Shown one piece after another: positions 44,147 to 53,603 of a DNA stretch of 64,000 nt. How positions within the stretch are numbered: the stretch's first letter is position 1; every line of letters begins with the position of its first letter. Made by a program: the position numbers and the translations under genes. The notes below the pieces were generated by a model. It was not told where the DNA came from. It saw nothing but the letters and a program-made list of their open reading frames with translations, and made no database searches. The stretch comes from Pectinatus sottacetonis (lineage in GTDB: Bacteria; Bacillota; Negativicutes; Selenomonadales; Selenomonadaceae): the NCBI RefSeq assembly GCF_015732155.1, contig NZ_WIQK01000001.1, forward strand, positions 2,180,001-2,244,000, read 5' to 3'.

Positions 44147-44833
44147 ATGAAAGTAAAACTAATAAAATATACCAGTGAACCTGAACGTACTGTAGCAATG
44201 GCAGCACGCTTGTGCTACTCATCTGTCGGTGCAGAAGAACTATCGGAGAAAATGACTGATGAGCAGGTGGAAAAGCTTGTAAAAAAGATAGTTGGAATGG
44301 GGCATGCATCAACGCTGGAACATGTGACCTTTACCTTTGCTATTGAAGGTGTTTCCCGTGTATTGACACATCAGCTGGTCAGACACCGTATAGCCTCTTA
44401 TTCCCAGCAATCACAGCGTTATGTGGCCGAGCATGATTTTGAATATATCATTCCCCCATCAATAACTAAAAATGCAGCAGCAGAAAAAAAATTCACTGAA
44501 TTAATGAGTTTAATAAGAAAAACATATGATGAATTAACAACCATGGATATTCCTAAAGAAGATGCCAGATATGTTTTGGCTAATGCCACAGAAACAAAAA
44601 TTGTAGCAACCTTCAATACGCGGTCTCTGCTGCATTTCTTTTCTTTGCGCTGCTGCAACCGAGCACAGTGGGAAATAAGGGCAATGGCTAATATGATGCT
44701 CAAAGAAGTGAAAAAAGCGGCGCCGCTGCTTTTCAAAAATGCAGGACCATCCTGTATTGCGGAGGGAAAATGTCCTGAAGGCGATATGACGTGCGGGAAA
44801 TTTGAGCAAATGATAAAAATGCATGAAGAATAA
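44147..44833 (+). CDS. thyX: Flavin-dependent thymidylate synthase ThyX
   Basis: A 228-residue FAD enzyme that methylates dUMP to dTMP with methylenetetrahydrofolate and NAD(P)H. The ThyX motif is R79-H80-R81 in [15 protein letters not shown]; the nucleotide site includes [15 protein letters not shown]; the C-terminus has the cysteines [17 protein letters not shown]. It replaces ThyA, as in many anaerobes. GGAGG precedes the ATG. rlmB starts 19 bp after the stop. Confidence 0.96.
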   Translation: MKVKLIKYTSEPERTVAMAARLCYSSVGAEELSEKMTDEQVEKLVKKIVGMGHASTLEHVTFTFAIEGVSRVLTHQLVRHRIASYSQQSQRYVAEHDFEYIIPPSITKNAAAEKKFTELMSLIRKTYDELTTMDIPKEDARYVLANATETKIVATFNTRSLLHFFSLRCCNRAQWEIRAMANMMLKEVKKAAPLLFKNAGPSCIAEGKCPEGDMTCGKFEQMIKMHEE

Positions 44834-44852
44834 TATTGAAGTGGAGAAAAAT

Positions 44853-45722
44853 ATGCCGTTTTATAAAAAAAATACCGTGAAATCAGATAAAAAAAGAAAT
44901 AAGAAATCTGTTGACAATTATAAAAGCAGTAATAAACAAAAGCTGGACGACATAAAGAAAAGCCAGGAAGAAAATACTGTTGATACGGCTGATATGCTTA
45001 TAGGCCGTAATGCAGTACGTGAAGCGTTAAAGAATAACAGAGATATAAATAAATTATTGATAGCAGAAAACGCACATGGGGGTTCATTGCAGGAAATAAT
45101 TTCTTTGGCCAGAAGTAAAAAAGTTATAATGCATATGGTCAGTCAAAATAAACTTGATAGTTTATCAGGAGAGAAGCATAATCAGGGAATTCTGGCATAT
45201 ACACCACCAGTTGATTATGCGGATTTTGATGTTGTTTTAGAAGAGGTTTATCAAAAAAAAGAAATACCGTTTTTTATTTTACTAGATGAACTTGAAGATC
45301 CGCATAATTTAGGAGCTGTCTTGCGGACAGCTGATGCGGTGGGGGCACATGGTGTTATAATAGCAAAACGCCGCAGCTGTCCACTTTCGTCTACAGTGGC
45401 GAAAACTTCAGCTGGTGCTATAGAATATGTACCGGTAATTCGTATTAATAATATGGTGCAGATGATCAATAAACTGAAGAAACAAGGATTCTGGGTAGCC
45501 GGAGCAGATGCAGCTGCGGAAAGATTATATTATAATGCTGATCTGAAAGGTCCGCTGCTTTTAGTGATTGGCAGTGAAGGAAAGGGAATAAGCCGTCTGA
45601 TAAAGGAATCATGTGATTTTCTGGTGAAATTACCTATGCGGGGAAAAGTCAATTCGTTAAATGCTTCAAATGCGGCGGCGGTACTTATGTATGAAGTCCT
45701 GAAACAACGTACTAACAATTAA
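44853..45722 (+). CDS. rlmB: 23S rRNA (guanosine-2'-O)-methyltransferase RlmB / TrmH family
   Basis: About 289 residues. A Lys/Asn/Ser-rich N-terminal tail precedes the substrate-binding domain (LIGRNAVREALKNNRDINKLLIAENAHGG) and SPOUT catalytic domain with motif 1 LEDPHNLGAVLRTADAVG, motif 2 VIGSEGKGIS, and motif 3 KVNSLNASNAAAVLMYEVLKQR. It should form Gm2251 in the peptidyl-transferase P loop. The start at 44853 follows TGGAG at 6 nt; an earlier in-frame ATG lies inside thyX at 44823. Placed thyX-rlmB-yacP, as in several Firmicutes. Confidence 0.93.
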   Translation: MPFYKKNTVKSDKKRNKKSVDNYKSSNKQKLDDIKKSQEENTVDTADMLIGRNAVREALKNNRDINKLLIAENAHGGSLQEIISLARSKKVIMHMVSQNKLDSLSGEKHNQGILAYTPPVDYADFDVVLEEVYQKKEIPFFILLDELEDPHNLGAVLRTADAVGAHGVIIAKRRSCPLSSTVAKTSAGAIEYVPVIRINNMVQMINKLKKQGFWVAGADAAAERLYYNADLKGPLLLVIGSEGKGISRLIKESCDFLVKLPMRGKVNSLNASNAAAVLMYEVLKQRTNN

Positions 45723-45746
45723 GGAGATTTAATTAAGGAGATTGCA

Positions 45747-46289
45747 ATGATAAGCACGATGAGGACTCATCTTATCGTAGATGGGTATAATGTAATAAAT
45801 TGCTGGCCGGAATTTTTAAAACTTAATAGTGATTTGGAATATGCCCGTGACAGACTGGTGCAGCTTTTATTAGAATATGGTGCATATCAGAAGTATGATA
45901 TAACATTGGTTTTTGACGCATTATACACATCATCTGTGCAATCTTTAGAAAAAAGAAATAAACATTTTGAAATAGTTTATACGAAAAAAAAGGAAACAGC
46001 AGATAGTTATATTGAAAAATTGGCTTATGATTTAGTACGGGAGGGAAAAGAAGTCTTTGTCGTTACTTCAGACGGGGCAGAACAAAATGCTATACTAGGA
46101 GCAGGCGCATATCGGGTTACTGTTAAGGAGTTAAGAAAGACTATAAAAAGTACCAAAAAACATTTGCGTAAATCTTACACAAATAAAATAACAGCAACTT
46201 CACATAGAAGTGAGTTAGCAGATAGACTGGATGAAACGATATTGTCCAAGTTAAATATTTTGCGTAAGAAACATTACGATCAGGAATGA
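45747..46289 (+). CDS. NYN-domain PIN-like ribonuclease (YacP/Rae1)
   Basis: A 180-residue protein of the YacP family: LIVDGYNVINCW at the N-terminus (catalytic Asp), ITLVFDALYTSS, YTKKKETADSYIEKLAYDL and VFVVTSDGAEQNAILGAGA supply the acidic site. Rae1 of B. subtilis cleaves mRNA on translating ribosomes. The order rlmB-yacP is conserved in Firmicutes. GGAGA lies before the ATG at 45747. Confidence 0.93.
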   Translation: MISTMRTHLIVDGYNVINCWPEFLKLNSDLEYARDRLVQLLLEYGAYQKYDITLVFDALYTSSVQSLEKRNKHFEIVYTKKKETADSYIEKLAYDLVREGKEVFVVTSDGAEQNAILGAGAYRVTVKELRKTIKSTKKHLRKSYTNKITATSHRSELADRLDETILSKLNILRKKHYDQE

Positions 46290-46367
46290 GGATGAATTTG
46301 TTGTACAGTATTTACAACAACTGAAATTTTTGTATTTTATTTTTGATATAAATGTTTGGCAGTGCAG

Positions 46368-46396
46368 TTTACATTTTCATTATCTGGTGTTATAAT
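46368..46396 (+). promoter_or_regulatory. Promoter of the rimP-nusA-infB operon
   Basis: TTTACA (46368-46373), 17 bp, TATAAT (46391-46396). The leader runs about 75 nt to the rimP start and holds a hairpin. Confidence 0.78.
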
Positions 46397-46422
46397 AATA
46401 GCATCAACTTAAGCATGTATTT

Positions 46423-46449
46423 AAAGAGTGGGTGGCAAACCCACTCTTT
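46423..46449 (+). promoter_or_regulatory. Leader hairpin upstream of rimP
   Basis: AAAGAGTGGGT (46423-46433), loop GGCAA, ACCCACTCTTT (46439-46449): perfect 11-bp stem, then AGTATTATAGGGATTTTTAGGAGG. The TTTTT tract comes 13 nt after the stem, too far for a standard terminator, so a regulatory leader structure is more likely than an upstream gene's terminator. Confidence 0.65.
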
Positions 46450-46477
46450 AGTATTATAGGGATTTTTAGGAGGAACA

Positions 46478-46924
46478 ATGGCGGGATATATAGAAAGTAA
46501 GGCAGAAAAAGTAGTAGAAAAATTACTTTTAAATACAGAATATGAACTCGTTGATATCGAATATGTTAAGGAAAAAAATTGGTATTTACGGGTGTTTGTT
46601 GATAAAAAAAATGGGATTGATTTAGATGATTGCCAAAAAATAAGTCGTGAAATTGATGAAGAATTAGAAAAAATAAGTTTAATAAAAGATAGCTATATTT
46701 TAGAAGTATCATCGCCGGGATTAGATCGTCAATTAAAAAAAGACCGTGACTTTGAGCGGGAAACAGGAAAACAGATTGATATTGTAACTTATGTGCCTGT
46801 AGATGGGAAAAAGAAATTTACGGGTAAATTAAGTGCGTATTCAAATGAAACGATAACAATTGATGAAGATATTGTGATATCACGGTCACAAATATCATCA
46901 GTGCGTCTGCATATTGATTTTTAA
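46478..46924 (+). CDS. rimP: Ribosome maturation factor RimP
   Basis: A 148-residue protein with the two RimP domains: LLNTEYELVDIEYVKEKNWYLRVFVDK then GIDLDDCQKISREIDEELE, the LEVSSPGLDRQLKK signature, and the C-terminal SH3-like part (FTGKLSAYSNETITIDED). It assists 30S assembly. First gene of the operon rimP-nusA-ylxR-ylxQ-infB-rbfA-nrnA-truB. AGGAGG precedes the ATG. Confidence 0.95.
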   Translation: MAGYIESKAEKVVEKLLLNTEYELVDIEYVKEKNWYLRVFVDKKNGIDLDDCQKISREIDEELEKISLIKDSYILEVSSPGLDRQLKKDRDFERETGKQIDIVTYVPVDGKKKFTGKLSAYSNETITIDEDIVISRSQISSVRLHIDF

Positions 46925-46942
46925 TAATAGGGGGATATAGAT

Positions 46943-48070
46943 TTGGCTACCAAAAATAAGAGCGGTGCTAAAAATAAAGGTTTTTTAGAAGCATTTCGTG
47001 AAGTGGGAAAAGAAAAGGGAATAGCACTGGAAGTCCTTTTTGATGCAATTGAAGCAGCATTAATTTCTGCATATAAAAGAAACTTTAATTCGGCACAGAA
47101 TGTACGTGTTTCACTTGACCGGACTACGGGAGAATTTCATGTATATGCAGTAAAAACTGTCGTGGAACAGGTACAGAATAAAATTACGGAAATTTCGCTG
47201 GAAGATGCGAAGAGAATACATACCGATTATGCTATAGGTGATGTAATTGAAACAGAAACAACACCGGCCAATTTTGGTAGGATTGCTGCACAGACAGCAA
47301 AACAAGTGGTGGTACAGAGAATACGGGAAGCTGAACGAGGGATCATTTATGAAGAATTTTCCAATCGGGCCAATGATATTTTAACTGGCATTGTTCAGCG
47401 TATCGAAGGGAAAAATGTCATAATTGATCTGGGAAAGACAGAAGCCCTGCTGACACCGGCAGAACAGATTTCCACAGAAAAATATACTCCTAATGAAAGA
47501 TTGAAGCTGTATATTGTTGAAGTAAAAAAAACAACAAAGGGACCGCAGATACTTTTATCACGCACTCATCCCGGATTGCTTAAACGTTTATTTGAACTTG
47601 AAGTTCCAGAAATAAGTGATGGCATGGTTGAGATTAAATCTGTAGCCAGAGAACCGGGCATGCGTTCTAAAATTGCGGTGTATTCCAAAGATGAAAATAT
47701 AGATCCCGTTGGTTCATGCGTAGGACAAAAAGGACTGCGTGTGCAGGCTGTAGTTGATGAACTGCGGGGAGAAAAAATTGATATCGTGAAATGGAATGAA
47801 GATCCGGCAAAATATATAGCAAATTCATTAAGTCCGGCAAAAGTAGTTTCTGTGGCAATAAGGGAAGAGGAAAAAATTTCCAAAGTAATAGTCCCTGATT
47901 ATCAATTATCCCTGGCTATTGGCAAAGAAGGCCAGAATGCACGCTTGGCAGCTAAGCTTACAGGCTGGAAAATAGATATAAAAAGTGAGTCCCAGGCAGC
48001 TGAAAATGGTGTTGGCGATGATATGGAAGTTGTTACAGTGACAAGTGAAGACTCTTTTTCAGTGGATTGA
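46943..48070 (+). CDS. nusA: Transcription termination/antitermination factor NusA
   Basis: A 375-residue NusA of the short Firmicutes form: N-terminal RNA polymerase-binding domain, S1 domain (NDILTGIVQRIEGKNVIIDLGKTEALL), KH1 (EVPEISDGMVEIKSVAREPGMRSKIAVYS, then DPVGSCVGQKGLRVQAV), and KH2 (LAIGKEGQNARLAAKLTGWKIDI). It lacks the C-terminal acidic repeats of proteobacteria. It starts with TTG at 46943 behind GGGGGA. Confidence 0.97.
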   Translation: MATKNKSGAKNKGFLEAFREVGKEKGIALEVLFDAIEAALISAYKRNFNSAQNVRVSLDRTTGEFHVYAVKTVVEQVQNKITEISLEDAKRIHTDYAIGDVIETETTPANFGRIAAQTAKQVVVQRIREAERGIIYEEFSNRANDILTGIVQRIEGKNVIIDLGKTEALLTPAEQISTEKYTPNERLKLYIVEVKKTTKGPQILLSRTHPGLLKRLFELEVPEISDGMVEIKSVAREPGMRSKIAVYSKDENIDPVGSCVGQKGLRVQAVVDELRGEKIDIVKWNEDPAKYIANSLSPAKVVSVAIREEEKISKVIVPDYQLSLAIGKEGQNARLAAKLTGWKIDIKSESQAAENGVGDDMEVVTVTSEDSFSVD

Positions 48071-48087
48071 TTATAAGGAGAAGAATT

Positions 48088-48363
48088 ATGGCAGTAAAGA
48101 AAAAAATGCCAGAACGCGTATGCGTAGGATGCCAGAAAGTGCGCAGCAAGAAAGAACTTATAAGAATAGTGAGAAGCCCCGATGGTGAATTTTCCATTGA
48201 TACAACAGGGAAAAAGTCAGGCAGAGGAGCATATATCTGTCCTAATAAGGAATGCTTGGAAACAGCAATAAAAGGTCATAAGTTGGAAAAATCTTTCAAG
48301 AGTGCGATAGATAGCAGCATATATGATAAATTACGAGCAGGGTTTTCTAATATAAATGAATAA
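48088..48363 (+). CDS. ylxR: YlxR (DUF448) RNA-binding protein
   Basis: A 91-residue protein with the family pattern PERVCVGCQKVRSKKELIRIV and GRGAYICPNKECLETAIK. YlxR is a nucleoid/RNase P-associated regulator in B. subtilis. The start at 48088 follows AAGGAG; an upstream ATG at 48067 lies in the nusA end. It overlaps ylxQ by 8 bp. Confidence 0.93.
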   Translation: MAVKKKMPERVCVGCQKVRSKKELIRIVRSPDGEFSIDTTGKKSGRGAYICPNKECLETAIKGHKLEKSFKSAIDSSIYDKLRAGFSNINE

Positions 48364-48667
48364 TATACAGCAGAAACTGTTTAATATATTAAGCATGGCT
48401 TCATGTGCCAATAAAATAATTTCAGGTGATTTTGCAATAAATAAAATAGTGGATAAAAAAAATATAAAACTTTTACTTATAGCAGAGAATACAGCAGAAA
48501 AAACATGTCAGGAATATAAAAAACTGAATTTAAAATATAATGTACCTGTAAAAAAGATTCCTTTGGGCAAGGATGAATTAGGGAGATGTGCAGGTAAAAC
48601 TGAGCGAGCTGCGCTTGCTGTATGTGATGAGGGGTTTGCGAAAACGATAAATAAGATATTGAAGTGA
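48356..48667 (+). CDS. ylxQ: L7Ae/L30e-like RNA-binding protein YlxQ
   Basis: A 103-residue L7Ae-fold protein ([39 protein letters not shown]...). YlxQ proteins are thought to bind kink-turn-like RNA. The usual place between ylxR and infB supports the call; sequence alone is fairly divergent. It overlaps ylxR by 8 bp, and infB starts 23 bp after it. Confidence 0.88.
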   Translation: MNNIQQKLFNILSMASCANKIISGDFAINKIVDKKNIKLLLIAENTAEKTCQEYKKLNLKYNVPVKKIPLGKDELGRCAGKTERAALAVCDEGFAKTINKILK

Positions 48668-48690
48668 CATCAAATAATGGGGGTGGATCG

Positions 48691-51312
48691 ATGTCAAAAT
48701 ACAGAATATATGATTTAGCAAAGGAATTTAAAACAGACAGCAAAACTGTTTTAAACATATTAAAAACTAACAATGTTAGTGTAAAGAGTCATGCCAGTAC
48801 AGTAGGCGATGATGAAAGAAAAATAGTAGAAAAAAATATATCAGCTAAGAAAACAGCAGCTAAAGGGCAAAAAGTAAAAACTGTTTCTTCTCAAGAGAAA
48901 AATAAAGCAAATATTTCCAGTAAAAACAAAGTAAGTATAAATAAGGTAAGTACAAATAAAGAAAAAACAGCTTCAGAAAAATATAAGAATGGCTTAACTG
49001 TTATGCAGAAACAGCATAATGAAAAAAAACCAGTAAATAGGGGTAATGATAATATAGAAACTACAGCCAAAAAACAGGCAAATGCAACAACAGCAGCCAG
49101 TAAAAAAAATAGGAATAGTACTACAAGACAGGGACATGAGAAATTCAATAGAGATGCCCAGACAAGTCATACCGGACATACCAGCAGACAGAGAAGAGAT
49201 AATACTACCAGCAGCAGAAATGATAGCAATAAAACACCTAATGATAAAAACACTAATAGCAGGACTAATAGCAATAATAGAGCCAATACCAATAGCAGAA
49301 CTAATAACAATAGCAAAAATAAAACAGGTATGAATAGCAGGAATAATACTGGTAGTAAGGTAAATAATAATAATAACAATAGAAATAGTGACAGTAGAAC
49401 CAATAATACTACTAACAGATCTAATAGTAATAATAATAGCAGTAATAAAGCTAATTTTAATAACAGAAAAAATAATAATTTTAGTGGAAACAAACATAAT
49501 AGTAGAAGAAATTGGAAAAATAGCAGAAACAGACAGCAGCTGCCCAAGCAGGAAATAGTTCGGCCTAAAGTAATAAAAGTAGGTGAATCTATTTCGGTTA
49601 AGGAATTAGCCAGCAAAATGACATATACTGTTACAGATGTCATAAAAAAGCTTATGATGCTGGGGATTATGGCAACGATTAACCAGGAAATAGATTTTGA
49701 TACAGCTGTCCTGGTGGCGGCTGAATTTAATATAAGTGTAGAAGAGTTACCACCGGAAGTTGACTTAACGGAAATACCGGAAATTGATGATTCAGAAAAA
49801 GATTTGCTGCCGCGTCCGCCAGTAGTGACAGTCATGGGGCATGTAGATCATGGAAAAACATCACTGCTTGATGTCATAAGGAAAACATCGGTAACTTCAA
49901 ATGAAGCCGGGGGAATAACACAGCATATCGGGGCCTATCAGGTAATGTGTAAAAATAAAAAGATTGTATTCCTTGATACACCGGGACATGAAGCATTCAC
50001 CGCTATGCGTGCGCGCGGAGCACAGGTAACAGATATTGCGGTTTTAGTAGTCGCAGCTGATGATGGCGTTATGCCGCAGACATTAGAAGCAATAAATCAT
50101 GCTAAAGATGCCAAAGTACCTATTGTTGTAGCTATTAATAAGATCGACAAACCGGGAGCAAATCCAGAACATGTAAAACAGCAGTTGGCAGAACATGAAC
50201 TCATTCCCGAAGACTGGGGCGGTGATACCATAATGGTGCCGGTTTCAGCTAAGAAGAAATTAGGCATTAATGATTTGCTGGAAATGATTTTGCTGGTAGC
50301 AGAAATGCAGGAACTCAAGGCTAACCCGAATCGCGATGCCCGTGGTATAATAATTGAAGCACAGCTTGATAAGGGCCGTGGCCCAGTAGCAACTATTTTA
50401 GTGCAAAATGGTACTCTGCATATAGGTGATTCAATAATAGCAGGTACTACTTATGGTAAAGTAAGAGCGATGATCAATGATCGCGGTGAAAAAATAAAAA
50501 AAGCAGGACCATCTGTTCCTGTTGAAGTTTTAGGATTATCAGATGTACCGGCAGCAGGCGATGAAATAGCTGCGCTGGATGAACATTTAGCACGTACCAT
50601 ATCAGAAAAACGAGTGGAAAAGCAGCGTACAGAACTTATCAATAATAAAAAAGTTTCCTTGGATGATCTCTTTGAACAGATTAACGAAGGAAATATAAAA
50701 GATTTAAATATTCTTTTGAAAGCTGATGTACAAGGCTCAGTAGAAGCATTAAAGACCTCCCTGCTGGGGCTGAACAAAAGTGATGAAGTTCGTGTAAGTA
50801 TTGTTCATGCCGGAGTCGGTGCGGTTAATGAATCAGATGTCATGCTGGCTTCAGCAGCAAATGCTTTGATATTGGCATTTAATGTACGGCCTGATGCCAA
50901 TGCCAGAAAATTAGCAGATACAGAAAGTATAGATATCCGTACTTACCGGGTAATTTATGAAGCAATAAATGACATAGAAGCGGCCATGAAGGGAATGCTT
51001 GCACCTAAGTATAAGGAAGTTATTCAGGGAAAAGTAGAAATACGGCAGGTAATGAAATTCTCTAAGGCTTTGGTTGCTGGTTCATATGTATTGGAAGGTA
51101 AAATAACTAATACATCACAGATTCGTGTTATTCGTGATAATGTAGTTGTTTATGAAGGGAAAATAGAATCCTTACGCCGCTTTAAGGATGATGTTAAGGA
51201 AGTTGCTGCTGGCTACGAATGTGGTATCACTATGGATAATTACCGTAACTTTAAGGAAAAAGATATAATTGAAGCATATACTATGGAAGAAATAGCTCCA
51301 CAGAGCTTATGA
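48691..51312 (+). CDS. infB: Translation initiation factor IF-2
   Basis: About 873 residues. An IF2-N subdomain ([25 protein letters not shown]) is followed by a long Lys-rich stretch and a low-complexity Asn/Ser/Thr/Arg region (DNA about 49150-49540), a second IF2-N ([20 protein letters not shown]), the GTPase with G1 [13 protein letters not shown]3 DTPGHEAF and G4 NKID, then domains II-IV. It brings fMet-tRNA to the 30S subunit. The start at 48691 follows GGGGGTGG; the frame opens 27 nt earlier. Confidence 0.97.
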   Translation: MSKYRIYDLAKEFKTDSKTVLNILKTNNVSVKSHASTVGDDERKIVEKNISAKKTAAKGQKVKTVSSQEKNKANISSKNKVSINKVSTNKEKTASEKYKNGLTVMQKQHNEKKPVNRGNDNIETTAKKQANATTAASKKNRNSTTRQGHEKFNRDAQTSHTGHTSRQRRDNTTSSRNDSNKTPNDKNTNSRTNSNNRANTNSRTNNNSKNKTGMNSRNNTGSKVNNNNNNRNSDSRTNNTTNRSNSNNNSSNKANFNNRKNNNFSGNKHNSRRNWKNSRNRQQLPKQEIVRPKVIKVGESISVKELASKMTYTVTDVIKKLMMLGIMATINQEIDFDTAVLVAAEFNISVEELPPEVDLTEIPEIDDSEKDLLPRPPVVTVMGHVDHGKTSLLDVIRKTSVTSNEAGGITQHIGAYQVMCKNKKIVFLDTPGHEAFTAMRARGAQVTDIAVLVVAADDGVMPQTLEAINHAKDAKVPIVVAINKIDKPGANPEHVKQQLAEHELIPEDWGGDTIMVPVSAKKKLGINDLLEMILLVAEMQELKANPNRDARGIIIEAQLDKGRGPVATILVQNGTLHIGDSIIAGTTYGKVRAMINDRGEKIKKAGPSVPVEVLGLSDVPAAGDEIAALDEHLARTISEKRVEKQRTELINNKKVSLDDLFEQINEGNIKDLNILLKADVQGSVEALKTSLLGLNKSDEVRVSIVHAGVGAVNESDVMLASAANALILAFNVRPDANARKLADTESIDIRTYRVIYEAINDIEAAMKGMLAPKYKEVIQGKVEIRQVMKFSKALVAGSYVLEGKITNTSQIRVIRDNVVVYEGKIESLRRFKDDVKEVAAGYECGITMDNYRNFKEKDIIEAYTMEEIAPQSL

Positions 51313-51331
51313 CATAAAAGGTTGTGACATA

Positions 51332-51712
51332 ATGGGCGTTCGTGTAGAAAAAATGCAAGAACAAATAAAGCATGAAGTAAGCCAGATAATTTTACGCAGT
51401 TTAAAAGATCCGCGTATAGGATTTGTAACTGTCACCAAAGTTGATCTTTCCAGTGATTTGAGAAATGCACATATTTATGTCAGCATACTGGGAAATGAAC
51501 AGCAATTTAAGGATACATGGCAGGGATTGAAACATTCTGTTGCGTATATTCGCCAGGAACTGGCGAAAAGGATAAGAGTCAAATTTATGCCGGAAATAGC
51601 TTTTTATCCAGATGATTCAATGCAGTACAGCGCGCATATTCAGGCTCTTATCAATAAAATACATCAGTCGGAACAGAAAGGAAAATCTGACGATGGAAAT
51701 AACGCTAAATGA
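51332..51712 (+). CDS. rbfA: Ribosome-binding factor A
   Basis: A 126-residue KH-like protein with the signature VRVEKMQEQIKHEVSQIIL and DPRIGFVTVTKVDLSSDLRNAHIYVSILG. It aids late 30S maturation at the 16S 5' end. The nrnA start lies inside its end (20-bp overlap). Confidence 0.96.
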   Translation: MGVRVEKMQEQIKHEVSQIILRSLKDPRIGFVTVTKVDLSSDLRNAHIYVSILGNEQQFKDTWQGLKHSVAYIRQELAKRIRVKFMPEIAFYPDDSMQYSAHIQALINKIHQSEQKGKSDDGNNAK

Positions 51713-52649
51713 GGCTGCTGAAAAGATTTTAACGAAGAAAAATATTATAATTGCCCCGCATATAAATCCTGATTGTGATGGATTGGGATCAACGCTGGCA
51801 CTGTACTATGCGTTGATAAAAAAAGGATGTAATGTAAGAATTTTTGTCGACGATGATATTCCAGAAGCCTACCATTTTTTACCTGGCTGGGAAAAGTTTG
51901 CCAGGCCGGAAGAGAAGATAACTAATGCTGATCTGCTTATAGTTCTGGATGCAGAACCTGAGCGGACAGGCAGAGTGACAGCAATGGTAGAAGCACCGGT
52001 ATTAAATTTAGATCATCATCGTTCTAATACGAGAACAGCCGATTATTTATATCTTAATCCACAGCGGGCAGCAACGGGTGAGATAGTGTATCAGCTGATT
52101 AAGCAGATGGCAGTGTCATTTGATATTGATATGGCAACTTGTCTTTATACAGCAATTGCAACTGATTGCGGCTTTTTCAAATATTCGAATACAACAAGTT
52201 TTACAATGAGGATAGCAGGTGAACTTTTGGAATGCGGGGTAAAACCTAATGTGGTTTCGGAAGCTCTGGAACGTAAGAAATTAGCTGATGTTAAAATACT
52301 TGCTCCTATTATAGATACACTGGAAGTGTATAATAATGGTACTGTTGCAGCAATAAGCGTTGTTAAAGAAATAAGAGAAAAATGTGATAATACGGAGGGC
52401 TTTGTAGATTTTGCCCGTATAGTTGAAGGTGTAGATGTTGCTATTCTGGTAAAATATGCTGAACCTGAACTAACGCGTATAAGTATGCGATCAAAAAAAA
52501 CTGATGTAGCATCAATTGCTGAAAAATTAGGTGGTGGTGGTCATGTACGGGCTGCCGGTTGTAGTTTAAAAATGCCGTTTGCAGAAGCTTATAAAAAAAT
52601 CGTTGATTTTGTGATAAATGAAATGGCGGGAGCTTCAGATGGAGATTAA
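51693..52649 (+). CDS. nrnA: DHH-family phosphoesterase NrnA (oligoribonuclease/pAp phosphatase)
   Basis: A 318-residue DHH/DHHA1 enzyme: IIAPHINPDCDGLGST (DxD motif), VLDAEPERTGR, the DHH box as LNLDHHRSN, and the C-terminal DHHA1 GGGGHVRAAGCSL. NrnA degrades nanoRNA and dephosphorylates pAp. The start at 51693 (MEITLNEAAEKIL) is chosen because the upstream part of the open frame lies within rbfA and lacks the family N-terminus. It overlaps truB by 11 bp. This gene between rbfA and truB is the Firmicutes order. Confidence 0.93.
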   Translation: MEITLNEAAEKILTKKNIIIAPHINPDCDGLGSTLALYYALIKKGCNVRIFVDDDIPEAYHFLPGWEKFARPEEKITNADLLIVLDAEPERTGRVTAMVEAPVLNLDHHRSNTRTADYLYLNPQRAATGEIVYQLIKQMAVSFDIDMATCLYTAIATDCGFFKYSNTTSFTMRIAGELLECGVKPNVVSEALERKKLADVKILAPIIDTLEVYNNGTVAAISVVKEIREKCDNTEGFVDFARIVEGVDVAILVKYAEPELTRISMRSKKTDVASIAEKLGGGGHVRAAGCSLKMPFAEAYKKIVDFVINEMAGASDGD

Positions 52650-53520
52650 TGGATTTATAAATGTTCTTAAGCCGCCGGGAATGACATCACATGATGTTAT
52701 AGGTTATATACGGCGGATTTATAGAACAAAAAAAGTTGGACATGCCGGTACACTTGATCCGGCAGCAGCGGGTATTTTAGTGGTGGCTATAGGCCAGGCT
52801 ACACGGGCTTTGGAATATTTAACTGATACGGATAAGACTTATCGGGCGGAAGTGCTGCTGGGGGTAGAAACTGATACAGGCGATGATACCGGAACTGTTT
52901 TAGCGCAGCGTGACTTTGAGATGCCGACGAAAGAAAGAATAGTTGAAGTTTTAAAGACTTTCTGTGGGGAAATATACCAAATACCGCCGGCTTATTCAGC
53001 TATAAAGATTAACGGGCAAAAAGCCTGTAATCTGGCGAGAAAAAATATTGCAGTGGAGATTCCACCGCGTAAAATTAATATTTTTGATATTTCCCTAGTG
53101 GGAATATCCAGCAATAGCTTTTGTATTGATGTTCATTGTTCAAAGGGAACGTATATAAGGTCACTTTGTGTCGATATTGGGAAAAAACTTAATATACCGT
53201 CAACAATGGCTTTTCTTGTTCGTATGGGTATAGGAAATTTTACTCTGGCTGAGGCAAATACGCTGGAAGAAATTATAAATTCACCGTTAAAAGCCTTGAA
53301 TAATATGAACTATCTTATTGGCTGTATGGCAGATTATGAGATTAATGAGCAGACTGCTATTGATTTTTCGCAGGGGAAAAGGATACCTTATAGGGAAAAT
53401 GGCAGTAGCGATGATGTTTTACTGATACGTAATGGTGATATTATAATCGGCATTGGTAAAATAAATAGAGCCGATAAATGCATTGCGCCGCATAAAGTGT
53501 TTAATTCATTAACAAAATAA
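52639..53520 (+). CDS. truB: tRNA pseudouridine-55 synthase TruB
   Basis: A 293-residue pseudouridine synthase forming psi55 in the T loop. Motifs: GFINVLKPPGMTSHDV, the catalytic GHAGTLDPAAAGIL (Asp), KTYRAEVLLGVETDTGD, and CSKGTYIRSLCVDIG, with a C-terminal PUA-like part. The start at 52639 follows GGGAG. It ends the operon; ribF, rpsO and pnp, common next genes, are not here. A 25-bp hairpin follows. Confidence 0.96.
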   Translation: MEINGFINVLKPPGMTSHDVIGYIRRIYRTKKVGHAGTLDPAAAGILVVAIGQATRALEYLTDTDKTYRAEVLLGVETDTGDDTGTVLAQRDFEMPTKERIVEVLKTFCGEIYQIPPAYSAIKINGQKACNLARKNIAVEIPPRKINIFDISLVGISSNSFCIDVHCSKGTYIRSLCVDIGKKLNIPSTMAFLVRMGIGNFTLAEANTLEEIINSPLKALNNMNYLIGCMADYEINEQTAIDFSQGKRIPYRENGSSDDVLLIRNGDIIIGIGKINRADKCIAPHKVFNSLTK

Positions 53521-53526
53521 ATAATG

Positions 53527-53580
53527 CTCTATACTAATAAAGGGTAAGCAGAAACCTGCTTACCCTTTATTAGTATAGAG
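53527..53580 (+). terminator. Perfect 25-bp hairpin between truB and the LPS cluster
   Basis: 53527-53551 and 53556-53580 are perfect inverted repeats with a 4-nt loop (AAAC); inner core AAAGGGTAAGCAG / CTGCTTACCCTTT. It lies between convergent genes and probably terminates both, using the internal TTTATT tract, since no T-run follows the full stem on either strand. Confidence 0.8.
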
Positions 53581-53603
53581 TTAAAATGAAAATATAGTGC
53601 AGT

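Noticed and set aside
49150-49540. Possible CRISPR-like or tandem DNA repeats
   Set aside because: The near-repeats are in frame, irregular in spacing and encode a low-complexity protein linker; no CRISPR array exists in the window.
49167-49835. A 222-codon open frame antisense to infB, rich in Leu/Val
   Set aside because: It is the mirror of the AAT/AGC/AGA-rich low-complexity part of infB; no ribosome binding site and no family resemblance.
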